Counted from the stretch's first letter, positions 8,171-15,287 are shown. The stretch is DNA of 39,126 nt from Bacteroidales bacterium (GCA_017633255.1 JAGBPS010000038.1:1-39126); one strand, 5' to 3'. Numbers and translations: made by a program. The notes: generated from the letters alone by a model not told the origin.

Positions 8171-9862
8171 ATGGCATTCATTTCTACAAAAAATCTGAAA
8201 GGAGACATTTTCGGAGGTATCACGGCGGGTATTGTAGCCCTGCCTTTGGCCTTGGCATTCGGTATTCAGGCATTTGGCGGTGTTGACGACCCCGCAGCCA
8301 GCTCCATGGGAGCCATCGCAGGTCTGGTTGGCGCTACCCTGCTGGGCTTTTTCGCCTCACTTTTCGGCGGTACCCACTCACAAATCAGCGGCCCCACCGG
8401 CCCCATGACGGTAATCACCGCCGCCCTCATCAGCGGTGTATGGGCCTCTCAGCAGTCCATGAGCGCGGTGCTCATCAGCATGTCTCTGGCAGGACTCTTC
8501 TGCGGTCTCTTCCAGATTGTTTTCGGCATCATCAAGTTAGGAAAATATGTGCGCTACATCCCCTACCCTGTCCTTTCGGGCTTCATGAGCGGTATCGGTG
8601 TCATCATCATCCTGCAGCAGATTTATCCGCTGATAGGTCTGAAATCACCTGTGTTAGTAGTGGATATGATTACCCAATTACCCGAACGAATTACCAGCGG
8701 CATCTCCCTCACCGCCTTGTTCTTAGGTTTGGGCACCATTGCCATCATTTATATTTTCCCATTGATAACCAAGAAGATACCCTCAACTTTGGTAGCTTTG
8801 GTGGTGATGACGATTATAGCCCTGTTTTGCAATATGGAGGAGAAGCTGCTCATCGGCAGTATTCCGGCAGGCTTCCCCATGCCCTTCTTCGCTAAGGAAG
8901 GCATTTCCTTGAGTGGCCTCAACTGGGGTGAGATTCTCAAAGCTTCTATCATTCCTGGCTTGACCTTGGCTGGCTTAGGTTCTATTGACACCCTGCTCAC
9001 CTCTGTGGTGGCCGATAACATCACCAAAACGCACCACAACAGTAACCGCGAGTTGGTGGGCCAAGGTATTGGAAATATGATCAGTGGCTTGTTCTGCGGC
9101 ATTGCCGGTGCCGGTGCCACCATGCGTACCGTCGTTAACGTGAAAAGCGGCGGCCGTAGCCAAATCAGCGGTATGGTCCACTCTTTGTTCCTGCTTGCCG
9201 TTCTGTTGGGCTTGGGAAGTCTGGTAAAATATGTACCCCTCTCTGTTCTGGCAGGTATCCTGATCACCGTTGGCTGGGGCATTATCGACTTCAAAGGCTT
9301 CAAAGATCTGTTCAAGATCCCCAGAGCCGATGCCGTTGTCCTCGTCATCGTCTTCCTGCTCACCGTCTTTGTTGACCTGCTCACCGCTGTCGGTATCGGC
9401 ATGGTCATTGCCTGTGTGCTCTTCATGAAACGCGCCAGCGACTTGGTGGAAGGAGGCTACAGTTCCAGCGAGATGACCAATTTCGACAAAGAAAGCCCCT
9501 GGAGTGATGAAGGCGGTATCCCCGACGAGATGCGCCATAAAATCTATATCCAGCGTTTGAATGGACCTATCTTCTTTGGCACCATCACCAAGTTCCAGCA
9601 TGTGATGAACGATGTGCCGGAAGATGCCAAGATTGTCATCATCCGTATGCGACTGGTCAGCTTTATGGACCAGTCAGGATTGTATGCCATGGAGACCGCC
9701 ATCAAGGACATTCAGGACCGCGGGGCCATGGTGCTGATGACCATCATCCAGCCCCAGCCCATGTACATGCTGAAGACCATGAACCTCATTCCCGACCTCG
9801 TTCCCGAAGAGCACACTTTCAAGACTTTCGAGGATTGCACCGAATTCCTGAAAAAACTGTAG
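8171..9862 (+). CDS. SulP-family inorganic anion transporter with STAS domain
   Basis: Inner-membrane transporter of the SulP/SLC26 family; bacterial members carry sulfate, bicarbonate or other anions, and the substrate cannot be told from sequence. From ATG 8171 it has 563 aa. About 10-12 hydrophobic segments fill residues 1-430, with the family signature QISGPTGPMTVI near residue 75. The C-terminal 120 residues are a STAS domain (VIIRMRLVSFMDQSGLYAME). The open frame extends to a TTG at 8105, but those extra residues (KKLLHQQIVTLKK) are unlike the family N-terminus, so I chose the ATG before AFISTKNLKGDIFGG. It follows the atpG terminator and is probably its own unit. Confidence 0.93.
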   Translation: MAFISTKNLKGDIFGGITAGIVALPLALAFGIQAFGGVDDPAASSMGAIAGLVGATLLGFFASLFGGTHSQISGPTGPMTVITAALISGVWASQQSMSAVLISMSLAGLFCGLFQIVFGIIKLGKYVRYIPYPVLSGFMSGIGVIIILQQIYPLIGLKSPVLVVDMITQLPERITSGISLTALFLGLGTIAIIYIFPLITKKIPSTLVALVVMTIIALFCNMEEKLLIGSIPAGFPMPFFAKEGISLSGLNWGEILKASIIPGLTLAGLGSIDTLLTSVVADNITKTHHNSNRELVGQGIGNMISGLFCGIAGAGATMRTVVNVKSGGRSQISGMVHSLFLLAVLLGLGSLVKYVPLSVLAGILITVGWGIIDFKGFKDLFKIPRADAVVLVIVFLLTVFVDLLTAVGIGMVIACVLFMKRASDLVEGGYSSSEMTNFDKESPWSDEGGIPDEMRHKIYIQRLNGPIFFGTITKFQHVMNDVPEDAKIVIIRMRLVSFMDQSGLYAMETAIKDIQDRGAMVLMTIIQPQPMYMLKTMNLIPDLVPEEHTFKTFEDCTEFLKKL

Positions 9863-9867
9863 GACAG

Positions 9868-9897
9868 CGGTTACACGGTTACTCGGTTACACGGTAA
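9868..9897. repeat. 8-nt tandem repeat downstream of the SulP gene
   Basis: CGGTTACA, CGGTTACT, CGGTTACA and a partial CGGTAA in direct succession just after the stop codon. Confidence 0.6.
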
Positions 9898-9908
9898 TGC
9901 GCTGATGC

Positions 9909-9922
9909 GGCAAAATTTTGCC
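9909..9922. repeat. 14-nt perfect palindrome
   Basis: GGCAAAATTTTGCC lies between the convergent SulP and Rpn genes. It could be a protein-binding site or part of a transcription stop; no T run follows. Confidence 0.45.
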
Positions 9923-9966
9923 AATGTCAACAACCGCACCTCATTGGTGAAACCCCATTACTGGCA

Positions 9967-10908
9967 TTAAAGATGCCGAATCTCTTCTTCCGCCAGACCT
10001 GTTAAATCGGATATAATGTCAACGGCGTAGCCCCTTGACAGCATTCCTAACGCTATCTCCCGTGCCTTGTTTGCCTCACCTCTTGCTTCTCCCCTTGCTT
10101 CACCTTCGGCCAGGCCTTCTGCTCTTCCTTTTGCTTTCCCTTCCTCAAAGCCATCCTCCTTAGCTGCAACACAGGCGTCCTGCACGTCCTCATACTCCAT
10201 TATGCTCTTTTTGTACTCTTTCATCTCCGTTTCATTTAAGTTCGACATTCTGCATTCGTTCACAAATTCCTGGAAAATCCCCGTCTCTTTTCTCACATCA
10301 GATTCACTCAGTTTCCCGATGTTTCTTATGTAGTATGCCCACTTCTGACGCAGGTCCCCGAAATCCACCCCTGCATTATCGATTGCAAAGATACTCAAAT
10401 CCACGAAAAAAAACATGATCTTCTCTGAAAAAATTTCATTGTCCTCGTTTTTCAGCATCACACGCTGCAGAAACCTCCTCCCTCCCATGATTTTCGCATG
10501 ATGCTGCTCAAGGAAATTCAGCGAGATAATGTCGGGGAAGCTGTATTTACGGTCACCCCTCTTCAGTTCGTTGCTCACGGCTCGGCTCACGTAGGCGATG
10601 GCCCTGCGGCTATAAAAAGTCTGTCCTTCCCGCTGCATCTCAATGAGAAAGCGACGATCGCTGCCTTCCTTGGCATACACGTCATACGACAGTTTCTTGT
10701 TGTTCGGCAGAATGCCCAACTGCTCCGTCTGAAGCAGTTCAATATCTTTAATCTCACCGATATAGTCCTGCAAAAAGGCGTTGAGCACAGATATTTGGAT
10801 GTTTTTGTTGTGGGGAGTACCGAATATCCGCTTGAAGGCGTAATCGACAAGCACATTCATGAAAGGTAAGGATTTGGATTCGGACAAATTAGACGAATTG
10901 TTTTCCAT
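9967..10908 (-). CDS. Rpn-family recombination-promoting nuclease (PD-(D/E)XK transposase-like)
   Basis: Belongs to the PDDEXK_2/Rpn family (related to YhgA/RpnA), DNA endonucleases that raise RecA-independent recombination. The start PFMNVLVDYAFKRIFGTPHN is the family N-terminus. The nuclease core shows D76 (YDVYAK) and E90-x-Q92 (FLIEMQ), followed by a YSRRAIAYVSR stretch. The C-terminal 50 residues carry the usual low-complexity E-G-A-R repeats (EGLAEGEARGEARGEA). Length 313 aa is normal and the gene looks intact. It lies between the SulP gene and an AT-rich array of duplicated small genes. A TAAATTTGC box upstream (10949-10957) suggests independent expression. Confidence 0.92.
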   Translation of the reverse strand: MENNSSNLSESKSLPFMNVLVDYAFKRIFGTPHNKNIQISVLNAFLQDYIGEIKDIELLQTEQLGILPNNKKLSYDVYAKEGSDRRFLIEMQREGQTFYSRRAIAYVSRAVSNELKRGDRKYSFPDIISLNFLEQHHAKIMGGRRFLQRVMLKNEDNEIFSEKIMFFFVDLSIFAIDNAGVDFGDLRQKWAYYIRNIGKLSESDVRKETGIFQEFVNECRMSNLNETEMKEYKKSIMEYEDVQDACVAAKEDGFEEGKAKGRAEGLAEGEARGEARGEANKAREIALGMLSRGYAVDIISDLTGLAEEEIRHL

Positions 10909-10948
10909 AGCTATTGTTTTTTTTAATTGATTTAAGATTTATTTAACT

Positions 10949-10957
10949 GCAAATTTA
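10949..10957 (-). promoter_or_regulatory. -7 box (TAAATTTGC) for the Rpn gene
   Basis: Minus-strand TAAATTTGC, 41 nt upstream of the ATG at 10908. A TTGA at 10977-10980 sits 19 nt further upstream in the -33 position. Confidence 0.55.
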
Positions 10958-10959
10958 CA

Positions 10960-11262
10960 GTATTGTCTTCAAAAAATCAACAGCAAAATAATACATAATT
11001 TGCTTAAATACAATATTTTAAAAGATGCAGAAACGATTCAAAAAGTTGCAATTATTATGCAAAAAGTAGCAGAAATATCGTGGTTTAAATTTTCGGACAA
11101 AATCCGTAGTTTATGGATGGACAAAAAAAATTTGGAAGTTTTTGGGAAATTTTTGTCTTGAGTGCCCCACTTAATAATTACTGTTACTGTTTCCTGCGTC
11201 AATCGTAAACCATGAATTTCGTTTGCAAGAGCAAAGTTTTTTGATCTTTAGTTTCATTTGGT
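10960..11262. other. AT-rich gene-free stretch
   Basis: No open frame, RNA gene or heptad repeat block is visible. The sequence is rich in A and T runs and differs from the heptad-filled spacers elsewhere. It separates the Rpn promoter from the promoter of the small-gene array. Confidence 0.4.
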
Positions 11263-11295
11263 CTTGTTTTTATGAAAATAATGTTGTATATTTGC
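11263..11295 (+). promoter_or_regulatory. Full Bacteroidetes promoter driving the small-gene array
   Basis: CTTG at 11263-11266 and TATATTTGC at 11287-11295 are separated by 20 nt, the expected spacing for -33 and -7 elements. The predicted transcript starts near 11302 and runs about 355 nt, through a large hairpin, before the first secreted-protein gene. No comparable promoter is visible between the genes that follow, so this one may serve the whole array. Confidence 0.6.
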
Positions 11296-11405
11296 AGTCA
11301 TAAATCATAGAAATAAATAATAACGAAAATAAATGCTTATGAGTAAAAACGCATAATACCATTATGCACATCATAGAATAAGGAAAAAGCGAAGTAGCTT
11401 ACTAC

Positions 11406-11535
11406 TGGTTGTTCTGAAACTTGGACAATTTCATTACACCACCAAGAGTAAAGCGACGGCGCTCCCGCCAAATGGCGTGGGCTTTGCTCGTTGTAATTGG
11501 GTGGTGTAAGGTAGTCCAAGACCTCAGAACAACCA
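11406..11535. repeat. 130-nt near-palindrome / structured leader or MITE-like element
   Basis: Nested complementary arms: 11406-11417 with 11524-11535 (TGGTTGTTCTGA/TCAGAACAACCA, 12 bp perfect); 11420-11426 with 11514-11520 (CTTGGAC/GTCCAAG); 11434-11443 with 11500-11509 (TTACACCACC/GGTGGTGTAA, 10 bp perfect); 11446-11454 with 11481-11489 (GAGTAAAGC/GCTTTGCTC, one G-U pair as RNA); and a tip CGCC-AAAT-GGCG at 11466-11477. Most of the element can fold into one long stem. It could be a structured RNA leader or a palindromic miniature element. I see no target-site duplication and no coding potential. Confidence 0.65.
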
Positions 11536-11617
11536 ATGAAGGCGAAAAAGTGCCACGCTTTTTTTGTGTGTATAAATATCCTTCAAATGGCACAAAAAAC
11601 AAGCAAATAATCACAAA

Positions 11618-11649
11618 AACCGATGTGCCAGATGGGATATAACGCGGCA
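11618..11649 (+). promoter_or_regulatory. Conserved leader element, copy 1
   Basis: Begins AACCGATG, then TGCC, the core GATGGGATATAAC, then GGCA. It ends 9 nt before the ATG at 11659. TGCC and GGCA can pair to present the core as a loop. Confidence 0.6.
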
Positions 11650-11658
11650 AGAAAGGGA

Positions 11659-12036
11659 ATGAAAAGAGTTCTTTTTATTTTAGTATTAGCTTACTGTTGG
11701 ACTGTTTTACAGTCATCTACTTCAATCAATTCGCAAACACAGAATCATCAAAAAGATACTACGGAGAGACTGGCAGTCACGCTGTCTGACAATTGCGATT
11801 ATGAGCTATATGTGGACGAGAGTGTTGGAATGTGGTACCTTAAATTAAAAAATTACTGTGATGAAATGCTTATCTGTACATGTAAGTATAGAATATATTA
11901 TCAAGACGATTCAAGTAAGACATTTACAACCACACAAAGGATTCGAGGACGCTCTGAAACTGTCATAACCAGTGGATATTCTGACAGAACAACTTGTGAG
12001 GCAATTTCCGTTTCTGCAAAATTTGCCGACGATTAA
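11659..12036 (+). CDS. Small secreted protein, family A (paralogue of 14910-15287)
   Basis: A 125-aa protein with a Sec signal peptide (MKRVLFILVLAYCWTVLQSS). The mature part has six cysteines and the family-A pattern WYLKLKNYCDE, then an alternating beta-like region, RIRGRSETVITSG, and a final Cys (TTCEAISVSAKF). The paralogue at 14910 has the same length and the same cysteine and turn positions; a more distant relative is at 13913. I do not recognise the family. A small exported beta-rich, disulfide-containing protein is the most I can say. An upstream in-frame ATG at 11623 was rejected because it lies inside the leader element, and the 11659 start matches the spacing before the other array genes. 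Confidence 0.75.
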   Translation: MKRVLFILVLAYCWTVLQSSTSINSQTQNHQKDTTERLAVTLSDNCDYELYVDESVGMWYLKLKNYCDEMLICTCKYRIYYQDDSSKTFTTTQRIRGRSETVITSGYSDRTTCEAISVSAKFADD

Positions 12037-12058
12037 ATAAATTCTATTACCACACAAA

Positions 12059-12091
12059 AACCGACGGTGCCGGATGGAATATAACACGGCA
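12059..12091 (+). promoter_or_regulatory. Conserved leader element, copy 2
   Basis: Begins AACCGACGG, then TGCCG, GATGGAATATAAC, and CGGCA, ending 8 nt before the ATG at 12100. The stem is one pair longer than in copy 1 (TGCCG/CGGCA), with the loop core conserved. Confidence 0.6.
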
Positions 12092-12099
12092 TAAAGAAA

Positions 12100-12495
12100 A
12101 TGAAAAATATAATAATGTCAACGGTGTTTATATTATTATCAGCAGCCTTATTTGCTCAACAACCACAACGTGTTACTTGTTCGAAATGTGATGGTTCAGG
12201 GAAAACGACATACCAAAGTTGGGTAAATTGCTCGAACTGTAATGGATCAGGAACCGAATTATATTATGTTAAGAAAAAATGTCCTCAGTGCAAAGGAACA
12301 AAAAAAATGAAAAGTGTTGATAGACAAGGCAACATCATAGAAGTTCCATGTAATTGGTCTTACTGCGACAATGGCTATTATATGGATCCACAATCTCGAA
12401 CCTGTGGAAAATGTGGAGGAAAAAAAGGACATTATGTTAATAAAGAAACAACATGTTCCAAATGCTCCGGGAAAGGATACATTTTAGAATACTAA
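12100..12495 (+). CDS. Secreted DnaJ-type zinc-finger (CxxCxGxG) protein
   Basis: A 131-aa protein: signal peptide (MKNIIMSTVFILLSAALFAQ), then almost only cysteine pairs of the DnaJ central-domain type: CSKCDGSG, CSNCNGSG, CPQCKG, CNWSYCDNGY, CGKCGG and CSKCSGKG. Such motifs normally bind zinc in cytosolic DnaJ/Hsp40 or in small assembly factors. Here there is no J domain and the signal peptide predicts export. The mature protein may bind metal or form disulfides in the periplasm; the role is unknown. It sits second in the array and has a leader-element copy just before it. Confidence 0.75.
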   Translation: MKNIIMSTVFILLSAALFAQQPQRVTCSKCDGSGKTTYQSWVNCSNCNGSGTELYYVKKKCPQCKGTKKMKSVDRQGNIIEVPCNWSYCDNGYYMDPQSRTCGKCGGKKGHYVNKETTCSKCSGKGYILEY

Positions 12496-12506
12496 TTATA
12501 TACATA

Positions 12507-12550
12507 AGCGGGAAGCACTTGTTCAGCCTCTTGTAAAAGTGCTTCCTGTT
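12507..12550. repeat. Strong hairpin between the zinc-finger gene and the amber pseudogene
   Basis: Arms 12511-12520 and 12537-12546 (GGAAGCACTT/AAGTGCTTCC) are a perfect 10-bp pair, extendable outward to 14 pairs with G-U. The 16-nt loop is unpaired. No T run follows, so it is not a classic terminator; it could be a processing or attenuation site. Confidence 0.6.
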
Positions 12551-12573
12551 AGAAAAAACTATAAATAGAAAAC

Positions 12574-13146
12574 ATGAAAAGATTAATATTAACTATGGTT
12601 GCCTTTTTTGCTTTTGTTTCCCTTTTTGCCCAGCCCGGTAGCAAATATGACATCAGTGGAAACTAGTATGCGTATGATGCGAATGGGGAACGGCAATGGA
12701 GATTGGACTTTACTATCTTCTATAATGAAGACACGGAAGCGTATTATGCGCAATATAATGATCGGTATGTTGAAATTACTACAGATGGAACTATTCATTT
12801 TGATGAGCAACACTCTAAAGCTATGAAAGCGACGACCAAACTCTCTTTTACGTCAGATTCATCCTTTACTTTCACCAAAGATTGGCAATATATTATTGGA
12901 GATGCTCAAAATAAACGTAGGACATATCAGGTGTATCTCACTTTTTTTTCATGCTCTTGTTCACTACGCTATATACCCCGAAAGAACAAATTAGTCGGTA
13001 GAGTTGAATATAGTCGTAATTTTGAAGCAATGGGAAACTCCTATTATGAAACAGTTATGGATGCTGTTAAGCATGGGCATGGAAATGTCCTAAATGATTG
13101 TGACGGAAACTGTGGAGGTATGGATGTGGTATATCGAAGAATGTGA
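12574..13146 (+). pseudogene. Family B secreted protein interrupted by an in-frame amber codon
   Basis: From ATG 12574 the frame encodes a signal peptide (MKRLILTMVAFFAFVSLFAQ) and PGSKYDISGN, meets TAG at 12664-12666, then continues in the same frame without a break to 13146 (AYDANGERQW through VVYRRM). The paralogue at 14262 has TGG (Trp) at this position, so a single G-to-A change explains the stop. Total frame length, 190 codons, almost equals the intact copy (189 aa). DNA around the signal peptide is nearly identical in the two copies (about 12610-12680 and 14305-14370) while the rest has diverged. Either a recent pseudogene or a readthrough gene; the former is simpler. It lacks the leader element and follows the hairpin at 12507-12550. 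Confidence 0.75.
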
Positions 13147-13169
13147 AGTAGAACCATAAATTTTAATAA

Positions 13170-13200
13170 AACCTAGGTGCTAACGATGTATAACGAACAA
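13170..13200 (+). promoter_or_regulatory. Degenerate leader element, copy 3
   Basis: AACC, TGC, a partial GATG and TATAAC occur in the same order and at the same distance (8 nt) from the ATG at 13209. The GCC/GGC stem is lost. Weaker than the other four copies. Confidence 0.35.
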
Positions 13201-13208
13201 TATTTAAT

Positions 13209-13859
13209 ATGAAAAAAACAATCCTTATTTTGTTATGTACTATTTCTTCTGCAACAATGTCTGCACAATCCTATGGTTTTTGGGATGGTGCGCCAACATA
13301 CAGAGATAGTTACATGAATTTTCTAATAACGGGTGGTTATCAGATGTTATTTCATTCTGGCTGCCAGTATCATACAGGAACTCTTCATGTGGAAACAGTG
13401 TATAGTTTCTTTGGAGCTCGTGCAGGTATTACTATTGGACCAGATTACTTTGTATTCAGTCCTGTAGGGTTAATCATGTTAGCTCCCGCGGTTTTTATGA
13501 GAACCTTGAGTGAAACTGGCGGATCAGGAGCCGGAGCAGGAATATTATTAGCACTAGCTTTCTCTGCAGCCCAGTGGCATATACGGGTTTCCGACCATTT
13601 TGAATTTAATTTGGGATGGGACGCATTGAAGTTTGTGAAAATGAGAAATTTCAGCAAAGGAACTTATATTGCTGGCAGTCTAAATGCAGGAGTAACAGGA
13701 TATATTGGGGATATTTTATTTTTGAGCGCCTATTATGAGTTTAATCACAGTCATAATCTCATTGTCAAGTGGACTTCCGGATTTGGAGGGGCTGTGGGGT
13801 CACAACCTAAATTTCTGAATGGACATTCATTTGGTATTCGAGTTGGATGTCAATTATAA
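13209..13859 (+). CDS. Exported protein of unknown function, beta-barrel-like
   Basis: A 216-aa protein with a signal peptide ending SATMSAQ. The mature part is rich in Gly and aromatic residues with alternating hydrophobics (YIAGSLNAGVTGYIGDILFL, SAYYEFNHSH, FGIRVGCQL), which suggests a small outer-membrane barrel, and it includes a Gly/Ala-rich segment (GGSGAGAGILLALAFSAA). I do not recognise the family and it has no paralogue in the window. Its place within the array and its AT-rich codons fit the neighbouring small genes. Confidence 0.65.
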   Translation: MKKTILILLCTISSATMSAQSYGFWDGAPTYRDSYMNFLITGGYQMLFHSGCQYHTGTLHVETVYSFFGARAGITIGPDYFVFSPVGLIMLAPAVFMRTLSETGGSGAGAGILLALAFSAAQWHIRVSDHFEFNLGWDALKFVKMRNFSKGTYIAGSLNAGVTGYIGDILFLSAYYEFNHSHNLIVKWTSGFGGAVGSQPKFLNGHSFGIRVGCQL

Positions 13860-13873
13860 TATTTTTTAATCAG

Positions 13874-13903
13874 AACCGATGAGCCGATGGGATATAACAG
13901 GCA
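13874..13903 (+). promoter_or_regulatory. Conserved leader element, copy 4
   Basis: AACCGATGA, GCC, GATGGGATATAACA, GGCA, ending 9 nt before the ATG at 13913. Identical over 30 nt to copy 5 at 14870-14899. Confidence 0.65.
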
Positions 13904-13912
13904 ATAAGAAAT

Positions 13913-14257
13913 ATGAAACAATATTTATTCACTTTGACAATTGTTTTATTCGGATTTTCAGCACACTCAACTCCGACAACAGATACCATTCCTACACAAA
14001 AAATACAATTCGAAGTCTCAAATACAACTGATTCATGGTGCTGTTCAACGGTTGATTGGAGAGAAACTAAATACTCACAATACATATTGCATGAAGTAAA
14101 ACTTAAAAACACTTGTTCAAATAAAGTACGAGTTAGCTATAAATACCGATATGACAACGGCAAATTGGTTCCTAACACTTATGAATTATCTCCTGGCCAA
14201 TCTGTGTGGTTACCGACAGGATACGAAAAAAAGATGTATGAATACGATGAAAAATGA
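13913..14257 (+). CDS. Small secreted protein, distant family A member
   Basis: A 114-aa protein with a signal peptide (MKQYLFTLTIVLFGFSAHS). The mature part contains a CC pair (DSWCCSTVDW) and a segment LKNTCSNKVRVSYKYRYDNG that aligns with the family A proteins at 11659 and 14910 (WYLKxKNxC ... YxxxxxxG), followed by LSPGQSVWLPTGY in place of their ETVITSG segment. I infer a shared beta-rich fold; function unknown. The next gene starts 4 nt after this stop (or overlaps it by 11 nt from an ATG at 14247), so the two are probably translated together. Confidence 0.7.
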   Translation: MKQYLFTLTIVLFGFSAHSTPTTDTIPTQKIQFEVSNTTDSWCCSTVDWRETKYSQYILHEVKLKNTCSNKVRVSYKYRYDNGKLVPNTYELSPGQSVWLPTGYEKKMYEYDEK

Positions 14258-14261
14258 CAAA

Positions 14262-14831
14262 ATGAAAAAAACTTTCTTAACAACGATTATATTATTTAAT
14301 TTTGTTTCCCTTTTTGCCCAGCCCGGTAGCAAATATGATATCAGTGGAAACTGGTATGCGTATGATGCTGAAGGGAATCGTATTGAGCGTATGGACATTA
14401 TGATCGTCTATAATGATGATCTTGAAGATTATTATGCACATTTTTCAGAATGGGTGACATCTTTTCAAGGAGAGAGAGGGTATGACAATGGCATTGGTAA
14501 ACCTGGTGAGGAAAAAGTGATGTTACATAATAAATCACGAATCATCTTCACATCCGACTCTTTATTTAACTTTTCTATGCATATCTTGCGTGATATCGTG
14601 TATAATGGACGACAAGTTTACGTGCTCCATCACTGGTATGATCTCAATCTTCGATATATCCCACAAAAAAATAAAATAGTTGGATATGGTAATAAAACGA
14701 GAGTGTACGAAGCGATGGGAAACAATAATTATAAATCTGTATCCGAAGCAATTGAACATGGCCGGGGTAACGTTGGAATAGACTGTTCTGGTGATTGTGG
14801 GATCCAAGAGGTTATTTACCGACGATATTGA
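14262..14831 (+). CDS. Secreted protein, family B (intact copy)
   Basis: A 189-aa protein with a signal peptide ending FVSLFAQ and a mature N-terminus PGSKYDISGNWYAYDAEGNR, reminiscent of the GxWYxxDxxG opening of lipocalin-like domains (resemblance only). The C-terminal part contains LRYIPQKNKIVGYG, VYEAMGNNNY and a conserved end, GDCGIQEVIYRRY, shared with the amber-interrupted copy at 12574. I chose ATG 14262 because the signal peptide starts there; ATG 14247 would add five residues and overlap the previous gene. Function unknown. It has no leader element of its own and seems coupled to the gene before it. Confidence 0.72.
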   Translation: MKKTFLTTIILFNFVSLFAQPGSKYDISGNWYAYDAEGNRIERMDIMIVYNDDLEDYYAHFSEWVTSFQGERGYDNGIGKPGEEKVMLHNKSRIIFTSDSLFNFSMHILRDIVYNGRQVYVLHHWYDLNLRYIPQKNKIVGYGNKTRVYEAMGNNNYKSVSEAIEHGRGNVGIDCSGDCGIQEVIYRRY

Positions 14832-14869
14832 ACATGCTAATCGTATGTTTTCTAATGACATTTCAATAC

Positions 14870-14899
14870 AACCGATGAGCCGATGGGATATAACAGGCA
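14870..14899 (+). promoter_or_regulatory. Conserved leader element, copy 5
   Basis: Identical over 30 nt to copy 4 and ends 10 nt before the ATG at 14910. The flanking DNA on both sides differs from copy 4, so the identity marks the element itself. Confidence 0.65.
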
Positions 14900-14909
14900 A
14901 CCTGTAATT

Positions 14910-15287
14910 ATGAAAAAGTTTTTCGTTTTAATTTCTTTTTGTTGTCTGCTTACAGCAACTCAATCATTTGTAACAACAAGCGAAATCTCAAAAAGCGTAT
15001 CCTATGTATCGTTGATACAAGGTGATAAAAGCCCTATTGAAGGTGATTGTGGTTGCAATTTATATACTGACGATAGTGTAGGTTATTGGTATTTGAAGTG
15101 CAAGAACACTTGCGGTGAAATGGTTAAAGCCACATGCACATATAAAATACATTATCCGGACGGTTCAAGCAAAAAACAGACAGTTACCAATCATATTCGC
15201 GCATACTCGGAAATTGTAGTTACAAGTGGAAATCTTAGCAATAATTATTGCGAAGCTATTGCAGTAAGTTGCGAAATTGTGGAGTAA
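14910..15287 (+). CDS. Small secreted protein, family A (paralogue of 11659-12036)
   Basis: A 125-aa protein with a signal peptide (MKKFFVLISFCCLLTATQS), the same length as the copy at 11659. Shared landmarks are LYTDDSVGYWYLKCKNTCGE, a C-x-Y-x-I-x-Y segment, RAYSEIVVTSG and a Cys before EAIAVS. Most cysteines are conserved, so disulfides in the periplasm or outside the cell are likely. Function unknown. An in-frame ATG at 14883 falls inside the leader element and was rejected. It is the last gene of the array. Confidence 0.75.
   Translation: MKKFFVLISFCCLLTATQSFVTTSEISKSVSYVSLIQGDKSPIEGDCGCNLYTDDSVGYWYLKCKNTCGEMVKATCTYKIHYPDGSSKKQTVTNHIRAYSEIVVTSGNLSNNYCEAIAVSCEIVE

Noticed and set aside
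11623..11658. MGYN-type micro-ORF inside the leader elements
   Set aside because: The ATGGGATATAAC core gives an ATG in four copies (ATGGAATATAAC in copy 2), but two frames stop after six codons while two run into the gene, so no common peptide is kept. I treat conservation as nucleotide-level.
11618..14899. Integron attC sites separating the small genes
   Set aside because: The leader elements are only 30-33 nt and lack the RYYYAAC/GTTRRRY ends and long imperfect palindrome of attC. No tyrosine recombinase is in the window. A different recombination system remains possible.
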